Assembly (NCBI GenBank): GCA_963716135.1
Contig: OY970289.1
Span: 3,844,001-3,908,000 of the forward strand
Length of the DNA stretch: 64,000 nucleotides
From: CAVRAW01 sp963716135
GTDB lineage: Bacteria > Planctomycetota > Planctomycetia > Pirellulales > JADZDJ01
Direction of reading: 5' to 3'
Shown: positions 36,641 to 45,824 of the stretch, piece after piece
How the letters are laid out: every line of letters begins with the position of its first letter
Numbering within the stretch: position 1 is the first letter of the stretch
The notes under the pieces: generated by a model
Told to the model about the DNA's origin: nothing
The model's database searches: none
Seen by the model: only the letters and a program-made list of their open reading frames with translations
Position numbers and translations under genes: made by a program

Positions 36641-37288
36641 ATGAACATGCCCATCGAACTGCGTCAGATCCGATTTGTGTGCGTTGCTGCGATCGCAATT
36701 GCATGGGCGATAGTCTGCCTCGAAGTAAACGTGCGCGCGGACGAATCGATGTTTGCGCAGCCGGCGTCGGGCAAACTGGCCACGACGCCCAATCCCGTGC
36801 GGCAAGTGAATCATGCGGAACCAAGTCGATTGGCGTCTCCCGGAAGCGAAACATCTCTGCCGCTGCCTGGCGCGCCCAACGCTGACGGCCAGAAAACGTC
36901 GTCGGGCGCGCATACGCTGGAAGCTGTGTTCAGCGTGATTTTGAGCCTGGCGGCGGTGTTGGGATTGTTCTTTCTAATCGCGTGGATCATGCGCCGCGGG
37001 CTGCCGACGTCGGGGACCAGCCGACTGCCGGCCGAAGTGGTCGAAGTATTGGGCCGCGCGCCGTTGGCCGGCAGGCAACAGCTTCAACTGCTGCGGCTGG
37101 GAAACAAATTGCTTTTGGTCAGTCTTTCCGCCACCGGAGTCACCACGCTGGGTGAAGTGACCGACTCGGCGGAGGTCGAACGCCTGTCGAGTTTGTGCCG
37201 CCCGGGAAATTCAGCGGGCGCCAACGGCATCGCGAAGAATGTGCGGCGGCCGCTGCGGGCGATCGGCGGGGAGGCCGGCGATGTTTAG
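36641..37288 (+). CDS. fliO: FliO, flagellar export-gate accessory protein
   Basis: The 215-residue protein has an N-terminal signal/anchor (to about residue 32), a Pro/Ser-rich stretch, a membrane helix at about 100-122 (FSVILSLAAVLGLFFLIAWI) and a short cytoplasmic beta domain with VEVLGRAPLAGRQQLQLLRLGNKLLLV, characteristic of FliO. It helps assemble FliP. It overlaps the fliP start by eight bases. The start could be the ATG at 36641 or 36647. Confidence 0.88.
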   Translation: MNMPIELRQIRFVCVAAIAIAWAIVCLEVNVRADESMFAQPASGKLATTPNPVRQVNHAEPSRLASPGSETSLPLPGAPNADGQKTSSGAHTLEAVFSVILSLAAVLGLFFLIAWIMRRGLPTSGTSRLPAEVVEVLGRAPLAGRQQLQLLRLGNKLLLVSLSATGVTTLGEVTDSAEVERLSSLCRPGNSAGANGIAKNVRRPLRAIGGEAGDV

Positions 37289-38138
37289 CTGCCTCACCCT
37301 GCTGATCTTGTTGCGGCTGTGTCCACGGCGATTTGCAGTGGCCGCAGTCGTTTTCGGCACGATCTGCCTTGGCGCGCCCAAACATGCGGGAGCGGAAGAT
37401 CCGCTCAACACTGCCGCGAAATTGGAATTGCCGGCGAGCTTGCAAGGCGGTCCGGAGAAGTGGACCAGCCCCGAGGGCATTTCGTCTTCGTTGGAAGTGA
37501 TGCTGCTGTTGGCGGTGCTCAGCCTCGCGCCGGCAGTGCTATTGATGACCACTTGCTTTGTACGGATCGTGGTGGTGCTGGGGTTATTGCGACAGGCGCT
37601 GGGGACGCAACAATTGCCGCCGGGGCAGGTGATGACTTCGATCGCGCTGTTCATCACACTTTTGGTGATGTGGCCCACGTGGAAGCAGACTTACGACACG
37701 GCGGTCACGCCGTACACGCAGAAAGAGATCGGCGCTGAAGAAGCGTGGCAGCGGGGCACACTGCCGATTCGCCGCTTTATGAGCGCCCAGATCCAGCGCA
37801 CCGGGAACAGCGCCGACGTGTGGCTGTTTTACAAATACTTACCGCAGGCGACGGCGAATCCGGTCGAGCCGAAGAGCTACGACGAGGTGCCGCTGGTGGC
37901 GCTACTGCCGGCGTACATGCTGAGCGAATTGAAGACGGCGTTTCTGATCGGCTTTCAGATATATCTGCCGTTTGTGATTCTCGACTTTGTGATTGCCAGC
38001 GTCACCGTGGCGATGGGCATGTTGATGCTGCCGCCGGCGTTAATTTCGCTGCCGTTCAAGCTGTTGCTGTTTGTGCTTGTGGACGGGTGGCATTTGGTGG
38101 TGGATATGTTGATGCAGAGTTTTCAAGCGGTGACGTAA
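37281..38138 (+). CDS. fliP: FliP, flagellar export-gate protein
   Basis: FliP forms the core of the export channel with FliQ and FliR. The 285-residue protein has a cleavable signal peptide, then the FliP domain: LLLAVLSLAPAVLLMTTCFVRIVVVLGLLRQALGTQ in outline, the FYKYLPQ loop, the LLPAYMLSELKTAF segment and the C-terminal membrane hairpin ending LPFKLLLFVLVDGWHLV. All of these are strongly conserved. The ATG at 37281 overlaps fliO, as is common in this operon. Confidence 0.96.
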   Translation: MFSCLTLLILLRLCPRRFAVAAVVFGTICLGAPKHAGAEDPLNTAAKLELPASLQGGPEKWTSPEGISSSLEVMLLLAVLSLAPAVLLMTTCFVRIVVVLGLLRQALGTQQLPPGQVMTSIALFITLLVMWPTWKQTYDTAVTPYTQKEIGAEEAWQRGTLPIRRFMSAQIQRTGNSADVWLFYKYLPQATANPVEPKSYDEVPLVALLPAYMLSELKTAFLIGFQIYLPFVILDFVIASVTVAMGMLMLPPALISLPFKLLLFVLVDGWHLVVDMLMQSFQAVT

Positions 38139-38167
38139 CCAAAACCCCCGGGCCGAGCCCTGGGCTA

Positions 38168-38443
38168 ATGACCAATATGGATCCACAGGATGCGATTGAT
38201 CTGGTGCGGCAGGGGCTGATGCTGGGCCTGTGGGTGAGCGCGCCGGTGCTCGTCGTCGGGCTGGTTGTCGGCCTGGTGATGGGGCTGCTGCAGGCGTTGA
38301 CTCAAGTGCAGGAGCAGACCGTGGCGTTCGTGCCGAAATTGGTCGCCATGATTTTGGTGCTCAGCATGACGCTGCCGTGGCTGATCATGCAGTTTGTGGA
38401 TTACGCGCAGGACGTGATCAAGAACATTCCACATTCTTTGTAG
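38168..38443 (+). CDS. fliQ: FliQ, flagellar export-gate protein
   Basis: The 91-residue protein has two membrane helices (residues 15-40 and 50-80) and the FliQ signature ALTQVQEQTVAFVPK between them. It packs around FliP in the export gate. It sits 29 bases after fliP and just before fliR. Confidence 0.95.
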   Translation: MTNMDPQDAIDLVRQGLMLGLWVSAPVLVVGLVVGLVMGLLQALTQVQEQTVAFVPKLVAMILVLSMTLPWLIMQFVDYAQDVIKNIPHSL

Positions 38444-38449
38444 CGCGCC

Positions 38450-39225
38450 GTGCTTAGTTTCTATCTTAGCCCCATGTTGACGTTTGCGTTGGTGCTGGGC
38501 GCATCGGCGGGCTGGTGATCGTCGCGCCGGTGTTCAGTTCTCCGATGATTCCCAGACAACTGCGGATTATGCTGGCCGCGGTGCTGGCGCTGGTGATTGC
38601 GCCACTCAATGGAACGCTCATTCGGAGTTGCCGGGCAATTGGGCTGCGATCGGCGCGGCGCTGGGTGGGGAATTGTTGATCGGATTGATGCTGGGGCTGA
38701 GTGTGGCGGTTTTGCTGGCCGGCGTGCAAATCGCCGGGCAGTTAATTGGTCAAATGAGCGGCATCTCGCTGGGCGAAGTGTTCAGCCCTGGCGGCGACGG
38801 CGAAATACCGATCGTGGCCAGCCTGATGTACATGGTGGGGCTGGCGATTTTCGTAGCGATCGGCGGGCAGCGGCTGCTGGTTAGCGCAGCTCATGGAAAC
38901 GTATGTGGCCGTGCCGATGGGGCATGCGGGGATGCCGGAGACGCTGAGAACGCTGGTTCCCAATTTGCTCTCGGAAAGTTTTTCGTTGGCTGTGCGAGGG
39001 GCGGCCCCGGCGATCATTGCACTATTGCTGAGCAGCGTGGTGCTAGGGCTTGTAAGTCGCACGCTGCCGCAATTGAACATCCTGTCGCTGGGGCTGGGGT
39101 TGAATGCGCTGGTGATGCTGGCGGTGTTAGGGGCATCGATTGGCGCCATCGCCTGGCTGTTGCAGGAGCAACTCGATCCGGCGCTCACGACCGTGATGGC
39201 GGCGCTGCGGGCGACCCCATCGTGA
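38450..39225 (+). CDS. fliR: FliR, flagellar export-gate protein (three frameshifts)
   Basis: Four pieces in shifting frames together give a complete FliR of about 258 residues. The pieces are MLTFALVL (GTG start at 38450 or ATG at 38474), then RIGGLVIVAPVFSSPMIPRQL, then TQWNAHSELPGNW to GGQRLLVS, and finally METYVAVPMG to the stop at 39225. The hydrophobic helices and the GQLIGQMSGISLGEVFSP motif are FliR-specific. The breaks are at about 38498 (GGGCGCAT), 38602 (TTGCGCCA) and 38886 (AGCGCAGC). The first two need one added base each, the last one base removed. Three indels in 776 bases is exceptional for a single gene; see findings. Confidence 0.88.
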
Positions 39226-39248
39226 TTTTTGAATCCATGAGTATTTCA

Positions 39249-39267
39249 CCGCGACCGACGGTCGCGG
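39249..39267. promoter_or_regulatory. Perfect 8-bp hairpin between fliR and flhB
   Basis: CCGCGACC and GGTCGCGG pair around a three-base loop, and CTTTA follows. It could attenuate transcription into flhB or stabilise the upstream mRNA. It is too short of Ts to be a standard terminator. Confidence 0.4.
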
Positions 39268-39278
39268 CTTTATGATCT

Positions 39279-40103
39279 GTGGCCGAAACTTCTTACGACA
39301 AAACGATCGCCCCGACGCCGCGGCGGAGGCAGCAAGCGCACGAGCAGGGGCAGGTGGCGCACAGTCACGAACTGGCGTCGGCCGGATTGTTGATTGCCGG
39401 CATGGCCGCGTTGCTGTTGGTCGGCGGCAAGGCGGCGGAGTTTTTTGCGCACCTGGCCCAGCGGCAATTGGGGGGCGATGCGTGGCTGGGGTCCGGCGCC
39501 GGCGCAGCCAATGTCGATTTTGTGGTGCACCAATGGCGCACTTTGACGCTGGAACTGACGCAGGTGCTGGCGCCGATTTTGGGAGTGCTCTTGTTGGCGG
39601 CGGTGGCGGTTCATCTCGTTCAAACTGGTTTCTTGTGGCTGCCGGAGCGCGTGCTGCCCGATTGGAGCCGCATCAATCCGATGGCGGGACTGGGGCGAAT
39701 TTTTTCGATGTCCAGCGGCGTCCGCTTGCTGCTGGGAGTGCTGAAGCTGGCGGCGGTTTCGCTGGTGGCGTTTTGGAGCGTGTATCATCGCCGGGATGAA
39801 ATTCTGCGGCTGACGGCGCTTGAGCCGCAGCAGATTGCCGCCGCCGTGGTCGACATCACGCTTTGGACGGGCTTGAAGATCGCAATCGCCTTGGGGGTGT
39901 TGGCGGTGCTGGACTACGGTTACCAGCGATGGAAGTTCGAACAGGATCTGCGCATGACGCCGCAAGAATTGCGCGAGGAGCTGAAGAATTTGCAAGGCGA
40001 TCCGCAGATGCTGGCCCGACGCCGCGGTTTGCAGCGGCAATCGAATCAGCCGAAGCCCCGTTCGACGCAGCCGCTTTCGGCGATCGAACGAAATGCCGAT
40101 TAA
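39279..40103 (+). CDS. flhB: FlhB, flagellar export-switch protein lacking the C-terminal cleavage domain
   Basis: FlhB controls the switch from hook to filament export. The 274-residue protein has the N-terminal TPRRRQQAHEQGQVAHSHEL segment, four membrane helices and the linker KFEQDLRMTPQELREELKNL followed by GDPQMLARRRGLQRQ. It then diverges and stops at 40103. The cytoplasmic domain with the autocleavage site NPTH is absent in all three forward frames downstream, and the next gene starts 12 bases later. Normal FlhB has about 350-380 residues. The start is GTG at 39279. This is the most unusual feature of the operon. Confidence 0.9.
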   Translation: MAETSYDKTIAPTPRRRQQAHEQGQVAHSHELASAGLLIAGMAALLLVGGKAAEFFAHLAQRQLGGDAWLGSGAGAANVDFVVHQWRTLTLELTQVLAPILGVLLLAAVAVHLVQTGFLWLPERVLPDWSRINPMAGLGRIFSMSSGVRLLLGVLKLAAVSLVAFWSVYHRRDEILRLTALEPQQIAAAVVDITLWTGLKIAIALGVLAVLDYGYQRWKFEQDLRMTPQELREELKNLQGDPQMLARRRGLQRQSNQPKPRSTQPLSAIERNAD

Positions 40104-40115
40104 GAGCGAGCCTCC

Positions 40116-40445
40116 ATGCACTACGTTTATCTGTGCATCGCGATCGTGGCTGAAGTGATTGCCACGAGCACGCTGAAGGGCACCGAGCAGTTCAGCAAGC
40201 CGTTGCCGACGACCGTGGTAGTTGCCGGCTACGGCCTGGCGTTTTTTCTGTTGAGCATCGTGGTGAAGACGCTGCCGGTGGGAGTTGTCTATGCCATTTG
40301 GTCGGGGGCGGGGATCGTGCTGGTCGCCATCGTGGGATACGTGTGGCTGAAGCAAAATCTCGATCTGCCGGCGATCGTGGGCATCTCGCTGATTCTGCTG
40401 GGAGTTGTCGTGGTTAATCTGTTTTCCAAAAGCGTGCCGCGCTAA
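40116..40445 (+). CDS. SMR-family multidrug efflux protein (EmrE/QacE-like)
   Basis: The 109-residue protein has four membrane helices and the conserved glutamate (Glu13, in IVAEVIATSTLK) that binds protons and cationic drugs in small multidrug resistance transporters. The VVYAIWSGAGIV and LLGVVVVNL segments are typical. It works as an antiparallel dimer. The gene follows the shortened flhB after 12 bases and abuts the next gene with no gap. Confidence 0.95.
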   Translation: MHYVYLCIAIVAEVIATSTLKGTEQFSKPLPTTVVVAGYGLAFFLLSIVVKTLPVGVVYAIWSGAGIVLVAIVGYVWLKQNLDLPAIVGISLILLGVVVVNLFSKSVPR

Positions 40446-41141
40446 ATGAATGACAGGCGACGCGACATCATGCAGCATCATATTCGACGGCTGGCGATCT
40501 TCTGCGGACTGGCCGGGCCGGCAATTATGCTGGCCGGCACGCTGTGGGCCGCCGCGGTGTACCAAGGCAAAAAGGGAGAAACGTATTCGCCGTTGAATCA
40601 CTTTATTTCCGAATTGGGTGAAGTCGGCGTTTCGCGCGATGCGGCGGTGTTCAACGGCTGCTTGATCGCCGGAGGGGCGATTTTGGCTGGGTTCATGCTG
40701 GCGCTGGGAATTTACCTTGGCAGCATATGGAGCTACGCGGCGGCGGCCATCGGTGTTTGGTCGGGCCTGTCGTGCAGCGCGGTGGGGATGGTGCCAATGA
40801 ACGATCTCATGCCCCACATTCACGTGGCAAACTCGTTTTTCTATAGCGGGCTGGCGGCGGTTGGCGTGTTCACGCTGGCGATCGTGCGCGACCGCCGGCA
40901 GCGAATGTCGAAATGGATGATCATTCCCGGCGTGATCACATTCGCCAGTTTTGCGGCGTTTCTGTCGTCGCTGCACATCCCGGGGATCCCTCAGCCGCGG
41001 ACGCTCGACCCCAGCAGCATCGTCCGTCCGCAGGTTTGGGTTCTTCCGATCCTCGAGTGGATGATATTCGTCACCGTGATGGGTTGGATTGTGCTGGCCG
41101 CGATTAATTTGATGAAACGGCCGTCACTGGCCACAGAATGA
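40446..41141 (+). CDS. DUF998-family membrane protein
   Basis: The 231-residue protein has six membrane helices and the DUF998 pattern: YSPLNHFISELGEVGV after the first helix, then a GMVPMN loop and a HVANSFFYSGLAAVG helix. Function is unknown. Its ATG follows the stop of the SMR gene without a gap, so the two are translationally coupled. Confidence 0.8.
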   Translation: MNDRRRDIMQHHIRRLAIFCGLAGPAIMLAGTLWAAAVYQGKKGETYSPLNHFISELGEVGVSRDAAVFNGCLIAGGAILAGFMLALGIYLGSIWSYAAAAIGVWSGLSCSAVGMVPMNDLMPHIHVANSFFYSGLAAVGVFTLAIVRDRRQRMSKWMIIPGVITFASFAAFLSSLHIPGIPQPRTLDPSSIVRPQVWVLPILEWMIFVTVMGWIVLAAINLMKRPSLATE

Positions 41142-41148
41142 CCAGCGG

Positions 41149-43507
41149 ATGGGGCGCTGGAGAAAAACGGCTCTTGCAAAACTAGGCGAAGGGCGTCAAC
41201 TTAGCGGTCGCGATGTGGGGCTGGTGCAGGCGGAATTGCCACCGCCGCTAACCGCTGACTTCTACGACGACATGCCGCCGCCCGTCCAAGTACCCTCCAA
41301 ACGCCGATCGGAAGAAAGCGCCGCCCCGTCGGGCCATGATCCGTATGTGCCCGATGACGCACGGATGCGCGAGTTCACGTGGCCAGCGGTGGTAGTGGGG
41401 GCGGTGCTGGGGATCATCTTCGGGGCGTCGTCGCTGTATCTGGTGCTGAAGGTGGGGATGACGGTTTCGGCGTCGATCCCCGTGGCCGTGCTTTCGATCA
41501 CGCTATTTCGCGCTTTTTCGCGGATGTTCGGCTTGCGCCCCGCCACGATCTTGGAAAACAACATCGTGCAGACGACGGGTTCGGCGGGTGAATCGATCGC
41601 TTTCGGCGTGGGCGTGACGATGCCGGCGCTGATGCTGTTGGGCTTCGACATGAGCATTTGGCGCGTGATGGTGGTATCGATCCTGGGCGGCTTGCTCGGC
41701 ATCTTGATGATGATCCCACTGCGGCGCGCTTTCATCGTGCGAATGCACAATGAGCTGCGCTATCCGGAAGGAACCGCTTGCGCAAGTGCTGATATCGGGT
41801 GATCAAGGGGGCGCGACGGGGCGGTTGGTGTTCATCGGCTTCATTCTGGCGTTCATCTACAAATATCTCACGCTAGCGGCCGACGTGTTGCGGGAAACGA
41901 TCGTCTTCCCGTTGAAAGAGCAGTACAACCGCGTGGCCGCGCTGACGACCGATTTGGCGCCGGAACTATTGGGCGTGGGCTACATCATCGGGATGAAAAC
42001 GGCGTCGGTGATGATGGCCGGCGCGGTGATCGGCAATTTGGTGATCGTGCCGGCCATTGCGATGTTCGGCGACGCGGTGCCGGGGTTGATTCCGCCGGGC
42101 ATCGAGCGCATTGCGCAAATGGATATCGACACGATTCAATCCAGCTACTTGCGCTATATCGGCGCGGGGTGCGTCACGGCGGCGGGGATTATCAGCATGT
42201 TCCGCACGCTGCCGATGATTGTGCGCTCGGCGACGGCGGGTATTCGCGGGCTGGGCGGTTCGCGCAGCGGCGGAGGCCGCCAGAAGCGCACCGATCGAGA
42301 CATGTCGCTTTTGGTTGTGTTGGTTGGCTGCCTGGTCTTGTTGGTGCTATTGGCGGGCGTTTTGATGACGGAGGTGAGGCCGTTGACCGCGGTGCTGGGC
42401 GCGATGCTGGTGCTGGCGTTCGGATTTCTGTTTGTCACGGTGTCGTCGCGGCTGACGGGGGAGATCGGCTCGTCGTCGAATCCGATTTCAGGAATGACAG
42501 TGGCCACATTGGCGCTGACGTGCTTGATTTTCGCCACGCTGGGAATGCGATCGCCGACCGAGGCGGTGCTGGCGCTGTCGGTTGCCGCGGTGGTGTGCAT
42601 CGCGGCCTCCAACGGCGGCACGACTTCGCAAGATTTGAAAACCGGTTATCTTGTCGGCGGCACACCGTACTGGCAGCAGTGGGCGATTGTGGTCGGCACG
42701 CTGACGTCGGCCTTGGTGATCGGCGGCACGCTATTGCTGTTTAACAGCGCCGGCACGGTGTACAGCACCCGCGACGTGCCTCGCGTCGCGCTTTCGCAGC
42801 AGCAATACGACGCGCTGACGGATCGCGTTTACTACAACGGGCAAGACTATCGCGTGTGGTGGGTGCGGCCGGGGGATTACCCCAACATTCTGCCGGGCAA
42901 GTACTATGTCGATTCGAACCGGCGACCGGCGGTGCTCGTGGATCCGGCGATTACCGGCCGGCTGACTCGGAACGACAACGGCGAGGAAGTGAAATTCAAA
43001 TTTCCAGCGCCGAAAACGCAGGTGATGGGCATCATTATCAACGGCGTGTTGGGCGGCACGTTGAATTGGGGCCTGGTGCTGATCGGGGTGATGCTGGCGG
43101 TGGGCATCGAGCTGTGCGGCGAATCGTCGCTGGCGTTTGCCGTGGGCGTGTACATTCCCATGCAGTACACGACGCCGATTTTTCTGGGCGGACTGATTTC
43201 CTGGTTTGCAGGCCGGTGGGGTCGCGGAAAACGGAAGCGGCAGGAAGACGAGGCCGCCGCCCTGATGGAAGCTGAAACCAGCCCTGGCACGCTGCTGGCC
43301 AGCGGATACATTGCCGGCGGCACGCTGGCCGGGGTGGCGATCGCGTTTTTGGAATTCACCCCGTGGCTGAAAGACAAACTAAACTATCATCAGAAGATTG
43401 TCGGGACCTTTGTCGATTCGCGGTGGTTTCCGCTGTCGTTGTTTGCGGTGTTGATCGTCGTCTTGTCAATTGTCGGCATGCGCCGCGACACTAACGGGCG
43501 AAGCTAG
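41149..43507 (+). CDS. OPT-family oligopeptide transporter (frameshifted)
   Basis: This is a large membrane transporter of about 786 residues, with more than twelve hydrophobic helices in two frames. The first frame reaches LRYPEGTAC, part of the conserved OPT motif PEGTACAEVL. The second frame continues with the equivalent of AQVLISGDQGG and runs to 43507. Later conserved elements are SNGGTTSQDLKTGYLVGGTP and the GIELCGESSLAFAVGVYIP region. The break is at 41779-41784 in CTTGCGCAAG; two missing bases (a lost GC) restore the exact motif. OPT proteins import peptides or metal chelates. Confidence 0.9.
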
Positions 43508-43538
43508 CCCAAGATTTCTCCAACGCAAGATTGGCCTC

Positions 43539-45629
43539 ATGAAACTTTTGCAAATTATCGCTGCGTCCATATTAGGAATTTCCATGTTGCTTACGCCATC
43601 CGATGCGCCCGCCGACGAAGGGATGTGGCTGTTCACGAATCCGCCCAAGAAGTGGCTGAAGGAAAAATACGATTTCGAGCCCAGCGAGGCGTGGCTGAAG
43701 AACCTGCAGCAGTCGGCGGTGCGGTTCAACAGCGGCGGCAGCGGGGCGTTTGTGTCGCCGGAAGGCCTGGTCATCACGAATCATCACGTGGGGGCCGATG
43801 CGCTGCAAAAACTAAGCACGGCGGACCGGGATCTGGTGGCTAAAGGTTTTCATGCCAAGACTCGGGAGGAAGAGCTCAAATGCGTCGACCTGGAATTGAA
43901 CGTGCTGATGAGCACGGAGGACGTGACCGCGCGGGTGAATGCGGCGGTGAAGGCGGACATGAGCCAGGCGGAGGCCCAGAAAGCCCGCCGCGCGGTGATG
44001 AACACCATTGAAAAGGAATCGCTCGATAAGACCGGGCTGCGCAGCGACGTGATCACGCTGTATCACGGCGGCGAGTATCATCTTTATCGCTACAAGAAAT
44101 ATACCGACGTGCGGCTGGTGTTTGCGCCGGAACAAGACATCGCGTTCTTCGGCGGTGATCCGGACAACTTCGAATATCCGCGCTACGATTTGGACATTTG
44201 CTTTTTCCACGTTTACGAGGACGGCAAGCCGGCGAAAGTGGAACACTATCTGCCTTGGAGCAAATCGGGCGCGGGCGACAAGGAATTGGTATTTGTGGTG
44301 GGCAACCCGGGTCATACCGACCGGCTGGATACGGTCCGGCATTTGGAGTTTTTGCGCGACCGGATGTATCCGTCTTCGCTGCGAACCATCTTTCGGCGCG
44401 AAGTGCTATTGAGCGCCTACAGCCAGCGCAGTTTGGAAAATGCCCGGCGCGCGAAGGACGATCTGTTTGGGTTGCAAAATTCGCGCAAGGCGCGGCTGGG
44501 CGGGCTGGCCGGTTTGCAAGATCCGGCGATCATGGACCGCAAACGAAAAGACGAAAAGGCATTGCGTGAGGCCGTCGCGAAGAAACCGGATTTGAAGGAC
44601 AGCGCCAAAGCCTGGGACGATATTTCCACGGCCATCGACGAATGGAACCGCATTTATATCGATTGGGCCTTGCTGGAAAACGGCACGGCATTCAACAGCG
44701 AGCTGTTTTTCATCGCGCGGGAGCTGGTTCGGATGGCCGACGAAGACACGAAGGACAATGCCGATCGGCTGCGTGAATATCGGCAGTCGAACCGCGAGTC
44801 GTTGGAGCAGCAATTGTTTTCCGAGGCGCCGATCTACGACGATCTGGAAACGGCGAAATTGGGAGATTCGCTGAGCATGTTCATGGAGCAAGCCGGCGCC
44901 GACAACCAATGGGTGCGCAAAACGCTGCAGGGCCGCTCGCCGCAAGCCCGGGCCGACGAATTGGTGCGAGGCACGCGGCTGAAGGACGTGGCCTACCGCA
45001 AACAACTGGCCAAGGGGGGCCGATCGGCGATTGAAGGAAGCAACGATGCCATGATCCAATTGGCGCGGCTGGTCGATCCGCCTTCGCGGGAGGTGCGAAA
45101 AACCTTCGAGGAAAAGGTCGACGAGCCGATGAAGCAGGCATATGCGAAAATCGCCAATGCGCGGTTTGCGATCGAAGGGACGAGCACATATCCCGATGCC
45201 ACGTTTACGCTGCGCCTGGCGTTTGGCCAGGTGAAGGGTTACACGCAAGACGGCAAGGCGATTCCGCCTTGGACGACGATTGGCGGGGCATTTAAGCACT
45301 CCGACTTGCACGGCGCCAAGCCGCCGTTTGTGTTGCCGCAAAGTTGGTTGCAGCCGCCGAAACCTCTGGACCTGGAGACGCCGTTCAACTTCGTATGCAC
45401 AGCGGACATCATCGGCGGCAACAGCGGCAGCCCGGTGGTGAACAAAGCGGGCGAATACGTGGGCATTATTTTTGACGGCAACATTCAATCGCTGGTGCTG
45501 GATTTCACCTACACCGACGAGCAGGCCCGGGCCGTGAGCGTGCATTCCAGCGCGATCCTGGAAGCGCTGCGAAAGGTGTACGGGGCCGACGCATTGGCGG
45601 ACGAAATCGAGCGGGGTCGGGCGAAATAA
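43539..45629 (+). CDS. S46-family dipeptidyl peptidase (DPP7/DPP11-like)
   Basis: This is a secreted serine peptidase of 696 residues that removes dipeptides from oligopeptides in the periplasm. It has a signal peptide (to about residue 25, SDAPADEGMW) and the chymotrypsin-like catalytic triad: His in ITNHHVGAD (residues 82/83), Asp near GGDPDNFEYPRYD, and Ser in GGNSGSPVV. The residue after IIFD is Gly (IIFDGN), which in characterised relatives goes with preference for hydrophobic residues (DPP7 type) as opposed to Asp/Glu (DPP11, Arg). The ATG at 43539 directly precedes the signal peptide; the in-frame upstream start is rejected. Confidence 0.93.
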   Translation: MKLLQIIAASILGISMLLTPSDAPADEGMWLFTNPPKKWLKEKYDFEPSEAWLKNLQQSAVRFNSGGSGAFVSPEGLVITNHHVGADALQKLSTADRDLVAKGFHAKTREEELKCVDLELNVLMSTEDVTARVNAAVKADMSQAEAQKARRAVMNTIEKESLDKTGLRSDVITLYHGGEYHLYRYKKYTDVRLVFAPEQDIAFFGGDPDNFEYPRYDLDICFFHVYEDGKPAKVEHYLPWSKSGAGDKELVFVVGNPGHTDRLDTVRHLEFLRDRMYPSSLRTIFRREVLLSAYSQRSLENARRAKDDLFGLQNSRKARLGGLAGLQDPAIMDRKRKDEKALREAVAKKPDLKDSAKAWDDISTAIDEWNRIYIDWALLENGTAFNSELFFIARELVRMADEDTKDNADRLREYRQSNRESLEQQLFSEAPIYDDLETAKLGDSLSMFMEQAGADNQWVRKTLQGRSPQARADELVRGTRLKDVAYRKQLAKGGRSAIEGSNDAMIQLARLVDPPSREVRKTFEEKVDEPMKQAYAKIANARFAIEGTSTYPDATFTLRLAFGQVKGYTQDGKAIPPWTTIGGAFKHSDLHGAKPPFVLPQSWLQPPKPLDLETPFNFVCTADIIGGNSGSPVVNKAGEYVGIIFDGNIQSLVLDFTYTDEQARAVSVHSSAILEALRKVYGADALADEIERGRAK

Positions 45630-45824
45630 TTCGCCGTGCGCCGAGAGCGATGCCCCCTTAGTTGGGGATGGCTTTGTTGGGGGGGCATGTCAGGATAGGG
45701 CTCTTATGGATTTGGCGGCGCATGTGGGCAGCCACGTCCAATTCTCTTCGCGCCTATCTGCCGATGGGGAAGCGCTCGGTCGGCAGTTTTATTGCACTGC
45801 TGAATTCGCACTTGGGCCAGATTC

